Positions 57,382-64,000 of a stretch of DNA of 64,000 bases are shown here, piece by piece. Source of the DNA: Thiohalobacter thiocyanaticus. GTDB taxonomy: Bacteria > Pseudomonadota > Gammaproteobacteria > Thiohalobacterales > Thiohalobacteraceae. The DNA lies in contig NZ_QZMU01000001.1 of the NCBI RefSeq assembly GCF_003932505.1, positions 2,489,001 through 2,553,000 on the forward strand, in the 5' to 3' direction. Both the position numbers and the translations under genes were made by a program. Numbering within the stretch: the stretch's first letter is position 1; every line of letters begins with the position of its first letter. Below the pieces are notes generated by a model that saw only the letters and a list, made by a program, of their open reading frames with translations, was not told the origin of the DNA and searched no databases.

Positions 57382-58324
57382 TCAGTAATAACTGCGCAGC
57401 TTCAGCTCCTCCGGACACATATGCAGGTAGGTCTGGTTGGCGACATAGTCATGCGGGAACCGGCGGAAGTGATGGTTCAGCAGGGTGACGGGCACGATGC
57501 GCGGCACCCGGCCCAGCCGGTAGGCGTCGATCAGCTCCAGCAGCTCCTGCTTGTCGTCGCCATCGAGATGTTGCTTCAGGTAGCCCATCAGGTGATGCAG
57601 GACGTTGGTGTGGCGTTTGACCGTGGCGCGCACCTGCAGCGCGGCCATGAATTTCTCGATATAGGCATCGGCCAGCGGCCGGATCGGCCCCTTGCCGGCA
57701 CCGGCCACCAGCTGGCCGAGTTCCCGGTAATGCTGCGGGCCATGCGCCATCAGGGCCAGCTTGTGCCGGGTGTGGAAATCGACCAGGGCGCGGGGGGTGA
57801 GCCGCTGCCGGTTCAGTTCCTGCCAGCGGCGCCAGGCGAAGACCCGCTCCAGCCAGTTGTCGCGCAGCATCGGGTCGCCCAGACGTCCCTCCTCCTCACA
57901 GGGCAGCAGTGGATGGGCGGCCATGAATTCGCGTGCATACAGGCCTACCCCCCGCTGCTCACGCCGCCCTTGTCGGTAGTAGAGCTTGACCCGCTCCATG
58001 CCGCAAGCTCGGGGAGGGAAGAGGAGCCGGTGAAGCGTTCACGCGCGATGCCTGTTTCGCGGACGGACCGACCAGTGTGGTCCGGTACAGCGAGAGCGCG
58101 GCTTGAGCCACCCCGACACGCCCGGGTGGCGGCCGGCGCGCCCCACCGGATGGTCGGCGCGGCACCCCCAGCCGAGGCTACCCGGGACAGACGCGGGATA
58201 ACTCGAAGACTCGCCCACGTGCCCAGGATGTAGTTGGTCCTGCTTGGGATTGGCATCGAGCGCACCCCGCGGCCCCACCAGGCGCTGTGATCCGATGCGG
58301 AGGGGCAGGGGGTGTGGTTTTCAT
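57382..58324 (-). pseudogene. YbgA-like DUF523-DUF1722 protein, N-terminal half frame-disrupted
   Basis: The C-terminal DUF1722 part (57382-57999, MERVKLYYRQGRREQRGVGL to the end) is intact, 205 residues with HGPQHYRELGQLVAG and a PQTYL-like end (VANQTYLHMCPEEL). Upstream, different frames give DUF523-like pieces: DANPKQD, NYILGTWA, PTIRW and a broken SPSCG just before MERVK. Together they make a usual DUF523-DUF1722 protein of about 315 residues. Proposed start ATG 58324. DUF523 proteins have been linked to thiouracil desulfurization; DUF1722 is uncharacterised. Confidence 0.62.
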
Positions 58325-58356
58325 CGTGCGCATGTGCATCTCTCGTTAAAAGGTTA

Positions 58357-58586
58357 GAGCGCCACGAATAACGGAAGGCACGGACAGTATTAAGGAAAAT
58401 CATACAGATTCGGCCTGACACTTTACCCGTCTTCCCCTGCAGGCGGGATCCAGATACCGCTGTGGTCCGGGATCCCCGCCTGCGGGGATGAAGAACGGCG
58501 GGTTATGAAAACCGCGATTTATGGCAATAATTTGGCTGGGAAACCTTTAAATAAGTTCTGTCTTTCCGTTATATATTCCGTGGCGC
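58357..58586. repeat. Composite nested inverted repeat, copy 3
   Basis: An outer arm GAGCGCCACGAATAACGG (58357-58383) and its inverted counterpart ending ATTCCGTGGCGC (58561-58586) enclose an inner palindrome (58428-58492; CGTCTTCCCCTGCAGGCGGG and its mirror around AGATACCGCTGTGGTCC). The arms are diverged or noisy. The right arm supplies the hemH stop codon. Confidence 0.75.
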
Positions 58587-59705
58587 GCGTGAACTCATTC
58601 TCTCGACCGCACCCACATGCCGGGCCCGGCGCAGACGGGCCTGACGCATGGTGGCGTAGGCCTCGCTGCTCCAGTTGCCGGCCTCGGGCCAGCCGCTGAC
58701 CTCGTTGCATACGATCTGGCTCAGGGCCTCGATGTGGTCGGTACGCTCGTTCAGTGCCGGGATGTACTCGAAGCGTTTGCCGCCGTGCTCCAGGAACAGG
58801 GCCTTGTTCTGCATCTGGATCTCTTCGAGGGTTTCCAGGCAGTCGGCGCTGAAGCCGGGACAGATGACCTGCACCCGCTCCACGCCGGTTTCGGCCCATT
58901 CCCTGAGAGTGGCATCCGTGTAGGGCTTGAGCCATTCCTCGCGACCGAAGCGCGACTGGAAGGCGAGCTGCCATTGCTCGTCGCTGAGATCCAGCGCCTC
59001 GGCCAGCAGGCCGCGGTCTTGTGGCACTGGCAGTGATAGGGGTCGCCCTGGTCCAGGTACCGCCGCGCGACCGTGGAAGGACTCAGCATCCGTGCGCACG
59101 CGCCCGGCGCGGCCCGTGCTCAGCGCACGCTGGCCGCCAGGGCCTCGATGTAGGCGTGCTGGTCGTGATAATGAGTGACGAAGCGCAGTCCGGGCACCCA
59201 GCGCCAGCGCTTGAGCACGGCGGCCAAGGCAATCGAAGGTCGAAAGGCGGTGGTGGGCCGAAATACGGGGATAGAGCGGCAGCACCATGTGCGCCGTGCA
59301 ATTGGCCTCGCCGCAGCTCTCCATGGCTCGGCAATGGACGGCTCGACTTAGCGCATGCCGGGCTGACCTTGACCGGCCCGGGCAGGCGGGCCAGCAGATG
59401 GGACTCCAGCGCCTGGCGCTGGCGCCGGGCGATGCTGAGCAGGGGCGAGCCGTCCTCCTCCCAGACCGAGGCGTAGGCGTGGGCCACCTTGCCGGGGCGG
59501 ATGCGCAGGATCACGCGCGTGCAGGGATCACCACCACAGAGGGGCGCGGTATCTCCACCACCCGCGGATCCCACAGGAACTCGGCCAGATACCTGGCGCA
59601 CGGCCCTTCGGGGGGGCGCCATGGGTGCCCAGGTTGGGGATCAACAAGCCCGCCGCTCGTCGCGTCGTGGTGGCAAATCGGTCTCGCCGGGTAACGGGTC
59701 TTCAT
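58569..59705 (-). pseudogene. hemH: Ferrochelatase, frame-disrupted
   Basis: Ferrochelatase inserts iron into protoporphyrin IX. From ATG 59705 the frames read MKTRYPARP, then NLGTHGAPPEGP-like sequence, RYLAEFLWDPRVVEIPRP, ILRIRPGKVAHAYASVWEEDGSPLL, HMVLPLYPQ, and then a clean last third (SDEQWQLAFQSRFGREEWLKPYTD; VQVICPGFSADCLETLEEI; FEYIPALNERTDHIEAL). About 1.1 kb, normal length. Several indels split it. The C-terminal tail (RAPRNI) and stop come from the repeat arm at 58561-58586. Confidence 0.82.
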
Positions 59706-59799
59706 GGGATTCCTGACCTGCGCTGTTCAGGGTATATACCCAAGTGACCGGGCCGGCACAGCGTCCCGCGGAGGATGAGAGGGGGGTCGGCGGCCCGGT

Positions 59800-60903
59800 T
59801 CAGGTCGAGCCGAGTCGAGAATACGAGAAACGCTCCTGGTCGCCATCGCGGGGATCGGCCAGCAAGTACTGTATCTTGCCCGACCGTGGTTCGTGCCGGG
59901 CGTGAAAAGGCTTCCAGGCGGCGGGGACGAAATGGCTGCGCTGTGCTGGTCCATGAAGCTGAATCGCCTCGTGCGGGGTCCCAGGCGTGCTTGTAGGTCC
60001 GGCGCGATGTCAGTGCATCGTAGACTCCGGCCACGGCAACGATGCTGGCCGCCAGCGGGGATTTCTTGCCCGCCGTACAGCCGTTGGGTAGCCGTGCCGT
60101 TGAACTTCTCGTGGTGGACCAGGGGATGACCGCGCCATCTGCAGGAATTGCGAGGGGCCTGGGTCCCTTGAGGATTCGTAGCCGATGACCCGTGTTGCGT
60201 TTCATGATCTCGAACCACGGCGCGGCAGCTTGCCCGGATTTAGCAGGATATCGGTACCGGGATGCCGATCTGGCCGATGTCATCATGGGCCGCGTCCAGC
60301 TTCGAGAGGATGATTTTCGCAGTCCCTCGCGTGACAGTCCAGCCCCTCGGCAATGAGCCGGGCGTACTTGGCCATGCGGATGACGTGATTGCCGGTTTCC
60401 TCGTCGCGGTACTCGCCGGCCTTCGCCAGCCGCAGCAGGGTTTCCTGTTCGCGTATCCGGACCGCGCTGGTGGCTTCGGAGACCTGCTTCTCCAGCCAGT
60501 GATTGCGGTCGCGGATGATCTTGTGCTGACTGAACTGGGTGAGCAGGTTGCGGCAGCGGACCCGGCATTCGACATGATCGATGGGTTCCATCAGCGAGTC
60601 GGTGGCGCCGGCGTCGAGGGCGGAATAGCGGGCGTACTTGTCGTTGAGCTCGGTGAGGATGATCAGGGGCAGGTGGGCACAGTTGGGCAGTTCGCGGACC
60701 CGGCGGATGAATTCCACGCCGGTGATCTCCGGCAGATCGTACCGGGTGATCACCAGGTCGGCCGCATGCCAGGTCAACCACTGGATGGCCTCATGCGGAT
60801 TCAGGAAGGCCTCCACGCGCATCTGATGCTGGAAGGTATGGGCCAGCTCGGTCAGCGTGGTACGACTTTCTGACTGGTCGTCGACAATCAGAATCGTTGG
60901 CAT
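59800..60903 (-). pseudogene. RpfG-like response regulator with HD-GYP domain, frame-disrupted
   Basis: From ATG 60903 (AGGAAAC upstream) a receiver domain is intact (TILIVDDQSESRTTLTELA; GVEFIRRVRELP; LIILTELNDKYARYSALDAGA), followed by EYRDEETGNHVIRMAKYARLIAEGL, the start of an HD-GYP domain. Beyond about 60320 the frame is broken: pieces DDIGQIGIP, VIGYE, SIVAVAGVYDALTSRRTYKHAWDP and FMDQHS appear in different frames. The likely stop is at 59800-59802. Unlike the protein at 30981, the metal region cannot be judged because of the noise. Confidence 0.75.
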
Positions 60904-61148
60904 CGTGTTTCCTGTGCCGGTTTTTCTTATATGGCTCCCCGGACGCCCCCTTACTGCCTGCGTCTGATCCATGGGGAAACCTGTGTTTCCTTCCCTGTGC
61001 CGCTTGTTAGCGGGTACTCCTCCCTCGGCCTGTGAAGAATACGAGATATCTATTTGAAAATGCAACCCATAGATAAATCCTTATCCAGGCAGGAAAGGAT
61101 AGCGACAGGAAGCCACTGATACTTGAATGAAAAAACGCCGCGGGCCTG
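60904..61148. other. Intergenic region, no assigned feature
   Basis: AT-richer stretch (about 61030-61090) upstream of the response regulator gene. It probably contains that gene's promoter, but no clear -35/-10 pair was found. No coding frame is supported. Confidence 0.4.
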
Positions 61149-61414
61149 GTGTCCTGTCACACGTCTAATGACGCCTTCAGCGAGGCGAGAAACGGCCAGG
61201 TGCAAGGCGCTTGCCCGCCGGGGTAGCCACTCTACCTCAAGGGCAAGTAACGCCGCAGATGGCCGCTTATCGCCTCGCCCGAAGGGAGCCCCCGAGCGGC
61301 GCCAGTGCGGCGTTGCAGCGCGTTGACAAGGGAATGACCCTTGCCGGCGCGCTGCGTCTTGCCCTGACGCCGCTCGGGGGCTCTGAAGGCGTCATTAGAC
61401 GTGTGACAGGACAC
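61149..61414. mobile_element. 266-bp MITE-like element with 32-bp perfect terminal inverted repeats
   Basis: Left end 61149-61180 begins GTGTCCTGTCACACGTC; right end 61383-61414 is its exact 32-base inverted copy. The interior has further self-complementary GC-rich segments (CCCGAGCGGCGCC near 61290, with CGCCGCTCGGGGG near 61370) and no transposase gene. Small open frames inside are spurious. No clear target-site duplication was seen beside the ends (CTG and TAG). It sits between the response regulator gene and valS. Confidence 0.8.
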
Positions 61415-61451
61415 TAGTGGCGGCGCGGCGTTCGGCAGGGCGGATGCCGGT

Positions 61452-64000
61452 TCACAGAGAGGCGATTTTTTCCTTCTGCGCCCTCAGGTTGGCCAGCGCG
61501 CTCCGGGTCTCCTCGGCCTTTTCGCGTTCCTTCTGCACCACGGCCTCGGGGGCCTTGCTGATGAAGTTCTCGTTCTCCAGCTTGTTCGAGACCCGTTCGA
61601 GCTCCTGCGCCTTTTTCTCGATTTCCTTCGTCAGGCGCTCCAGCTCGGCGGCCTTGTCGATGAGCCCGGCCAGCGGGATCAGAACCTTCATTTCACCGAC
61701 CAGGGCAGTGGCGGCCTCGGGTGGCTCGGTGCCCGCCTCCAGCGGGGTGATGGATTCGGTGCGGGCCAGGAACTCGATGTAGTGCCGGTTGGCCGTCAGC
61801 CGCGCGCGGTCCTCAGCGGAGCTGTTCTCCAGCACCACCGGCAGCGGCTGGGAGGGTTTGAGGTCGTAGCCGGAGCGGATCTTGCGCACGCCCAGGATGA
61901 ACTGCATGACCCAGTCCATGTCCTCGATGGCGGCGGTATCCATCAGGCCGTCGTCCGGTTCCGGGAAGGGCTGGCGCATCACGGTCTCGCCCGCCACCCC
62001 GGCCAGCGGAGCGACCCGCTGCCAGATCTCCTCGGTGATGAAGGGCAGCAGGGGATGGGCCAGGCGCAGCAGAGCCTCCAGCACCTGCACCAGGGTGCGG
62101 CGGGTGCCGCGCTGTCGGGCCGCGGGGCTGTCCGGGTTGTTCAGTACCGGTTTGGACAGTTCCAGGTACCAGTCGCAGTATTCGTTCCAGGTGAATTCGT
62201 AGATGGCCTGGGCGGCATGATCCAGCCGGTAGGTCCGGATCGACTCGATCACCTCCTGTTCGGCCTGCTGCAGCCGGGCCAGAATCCAGCGGTCGGCCAC
62301 CGTGAGTTCAACTTCTGTATTCCCGAGCTGGCCGCAGTCCCGGTCCTCGGTGTTCATCAGCACATAGCGGGCGGCGTTCCACAGCTTGTTGCAGAAGTTG
62401 CGGTAGCCCTCGATGCGGCCGAGGTCGAAATTGATGTCGCGCCCGGTGGAGGCGAGCGCGGCGAAGGTGAAGCGCAGGGCGTCGGTGCCGAAGGCAGGGA
62501 TGCCGTCGGGGAAGTCCCGCCTGGTCTGCTGTTCGATCTTTTTCGCCATCTGTGGCTGCATCAGTCCGCGGGTGCGCTTCTCCACCAGGGCGTCCAGACT
62601 GATGCCGTCGATCAGGTCGATGGGGTCGAGCACATTGCCCTTGGACTTGGACATCTTCTGGCCGTGGGCGTCACGCACCAGGCCGTGGATGTAGACCTCG
62701 CGGAAGGGGACGTCCTGCATGAAGTACTGGCCCATCATCACCATGCGGGCGACCCAGAAGAAGATGATGTCGAAGCCGGTGACCAGTACGGAAGTCGGGT
62801 ACCAGGTCTGCAGTGCCTCGGTGCGCTCGGGCCAGCCCAGGGTGGAGAAGGGCCAGAGCGCCGAGGAGAACCAGGTATCGAGCACGTCGCTGTCCTGCTC
62901 CAGTGCCACGTCCTCATCGAGCTTGTACTTCTCCCGCGCCTCTTGCTCGCTGCGGGCGACATAGCCGTTGCCGGCCTCGTCGTACCAGCAGGGGATGCGG
63001 TGGCCCCACCAGATCTGGCGCGAAATGCACCAGTCCTGGATGTTGCGCATCCATTCATAATAGGTGTTCTTCCAGTTGTCCGGCACGAAGCGGATGCGGC
63101 CGGACTCCACCGCCTCGATGGCCGGCAGGGTGATGCGCGCCCGGCCGCCGGGACGGCCGTCGGCCTGTTCGTCGCGGGTGAGATCCACGAACCACTGGTC
63201 GGTGAGATAGGGCTCGATGACCACGCCGGAGCGGTCGCCGCGCGGGACCATCAGTTTGTGGTCGTCGATCTTCTCCAGCAGACCGAGTTCCTTCAGGTCA
63301 TGGATGATGGCGTCGCGCGCCTCGAAACGGTCCAGCCCGCGATACTTCTCCGGGCCGTTGTCATTGATGGACGCGTCCACGGTGAAGATATTGATCAGCG
63401 GCAGGTCATGGCGGCGGCCGACCTCGTAGTCGTTGAAGTCGTGCGCCGGGGTGATCTTGACGCAGCCGCTGCCGAATTCGGGGTCGACGTAGTCGTCGGC
63501 AATGACGGGGATCTCACGGCCCGTCAGCGGCAGGGCGATGGTTTTGCCGATCAGATGCCGGTAACGCTCGTCCTCCGGATGCACGGCCACGGCGGTATCG
63601 CCCAGCATGGTCTCGGGCCGGGTGGTGGCCACGATGAGATAGTCCTCGCCGGCCGTTCCCGGCGTCCTGCCTCCCACGGCACTCGCACGTCCCTGTGCAG
63701 CGTCGGCCAGGGGATAGCGCATGTGCCACATATGGCCCTGCTCCTCCTCGGAGACGACCTCCAGGTCGGAGACGGCGGTGTGCAGCACCGGGTCCCAGTT
63801 CACCAGCCGCTGGCCGCGGTAGATCAGGCCGTCCTCGTAGAGCTGCACGAACACCTCGCGCACGGCCTCGGACAGCCCTGCGTCCATGGTGAAGCGCTCG
63901 CGCGACCAGTCCAGCGAGGCGCCCATGCGTCGCAGCTGGCGGGTGATGGTGTTGCCGGACTCATTCTTCCATTCCCAGATGCGCTCGATGAAGGCCTCGC
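61452..64000 (-). CDS. valS: Valyl-tRNA synthetase, partial (5' end outside window)
   Basis: The frame enters from the right edge ([28 protein letters not shown]) and ends at 61452, giving about 849 residues of a class I synthetase. The editing domain ([21 protein letters not shown]), the KMSKSKGNV signature, the anticodon-binding region and the C-terminal coiled coil (about the last 65 residues, [25 protein letters not shown]) are clear. The HIGH motif lies outside the window. The reading frame is intact, unlike its left-hand neighbours. Confidence 0.97.
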   Translation of the reverse strand, partial: EAFIERIWEWKNESGNTITRQLRRMGASLDWSRERFTMDAGLSEAVREVFVQLYEDGLIYRGQRLVNWDPVLHTAVSDLEVVSEEEQGHMWHMRYPLADAAQGRASAVGGRTPGTAGEDYLIVATTRPETMLGDTAVAVHPEDERYRHLIGKTIALPLTGREIPVIADDYVDPEFGSGCVKITPAHDFNDYEVGRRHDLPLINIFTVDASINDNGPEKYRGLDRFEARDAIIHDLKELGLLEKIDDHKLMVPRGDRSGVVIEPYLTDQWFVDLTRDEQADGRPGGRARITLPAIEAVESGRIRFVPDNWKNTYYEWMRNIQDWCISRQIWWGHRIPCWYDEAGNGYVARSEQEAREKYKLDEDVALEQDSDVLDTWFSSALWPFSTLGWPERTEALQTWYPTSVLVTGFDIIFFWVARMVMMGQYFMQDVPFREVYIHGLVRDAHGQKMSKSKGNVLDPIDLIDGISLDALVEKRTRGLMQPQMAKKIEQQTRRDFPDGIPAFGTDALRFTFAALASTGRDINFDLGRIEGYRNFCNKLWNAARYVLMNTEDRDCGQLGNTEVELTVADRWILARLQQAEQEVIESIRTYRLDHAAQAIYEFTWNEYCDWYLELSKPVLNNPDSPAARQRGTRRTLVQVLEALLRLAHPLLPFITEEIWQRVAPLAGVAGETVMRQPFPEPDDGLMDTAAIEDMDWVMQFILGVRKIRSGYDLKPSQPLPVVLENSSAEDRARLTANRHYIEFLARTESITPLEAGTEPPEAATALVGEMKVLIPLAGLIDKAAELERLTKEIEKKAQELERVSNKLENENFISKAPEAVVQKEREKAEETRSALANLRAQKEKIASL

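Noticed and set aside
61123-61417. Short open frames inside the MITE-like element
   Set aside because: They follow the inverted repeats, have no ribosome site and no protein-like composition.

Overview
The window is a contiguous chromosomal stretch of a high-GC gammaproteobacterium. Gene content (PomAB-type flagellar motor, PilZ and HD-GYP proteins, exosortase-type sorting signal, Atm1-type ABC exporter, sigma-54/NtrC/ANTAR nitrogen control, DUF502, TIGR03790, DUF4124) and the dispersed palindromic repeats fit a free-living Chromatiales/Ectothiorhodospirales-like lineage; this placement is inference. No prophage, plasmid, CRISPR, rRNA or tRNA was seen. Both ends cut genes: an ACT-domain protein at the left and valS at the right.

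Layout. 0-11 kb: housekeeping genes (def, DUF502, clpB behind a textbook sigma-32 promoter, an AlkP-superfamily phosphohydrolase, a small protein behind a sigma-28 promoter, an SDR, and a DUF1614 / PRPP-synthetase-like / type-2 thymidine phosphorylase cluster). 11-14 kb: stator genes and a PilZ protein. 14-17 kb: an ECF sigma factor, an anti-sigma protein fused to a DsrE-like domain, and a divergent secreted DsrE-like protein plus porin, with matching promoter motifs facing both ways. 17-25 kb: Atm1-type transporter, fmdB-aspS, a sigma-54-preceded unknown gene, sodC, proS. 26-41 kb: ilvB-ilvH-ilvC-psd-pssA and leuA-udg-rimI-prfC. Between pssA and leuA sits a surface/c-di-GMP block: a degenerate HD-GYP sensor with a LapG-like protease, a Slam-like barrel, and a sigma-54-driven pair encoding a proline-rich secreted protein and a VPLPA-CTERM protein. 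leuA has a leucine-rich leader peptide behind its own promoter.

41-54.5 kb: glgC, then an assimilatory nitrate/nitrite locus (nasT, nrtA, nrtB, nrtC with fused solute-binding domain, nirB, nirD, nasA). Upstream of nrtA there is an NtrC box, a sigma-54 promoter, two hairpins with ANTAR-type hexaloops and an intrinsic terminator, so ammonium and nitrate signals probably meet on one leader RNA. 54.5-64 kb: Ysc84/SYLF protein, conserved hypotheticals, a YbgA-like protein, hemH, an RpfG-like response regulator, a 266-bp MITE-like element and valS.

Reading frames are clean over most of the window, with single-base problems in prfC and possibly nasT. nirD, the 5' two-thirds of nasA, the N-terminal part of the YbgA-like gene, hemH and the rpfG-like gene are riddled with frameshifts while keeping full family length. 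That pattern suggests local sequence error more than old gene decay, but the sequence alone cannot decide.
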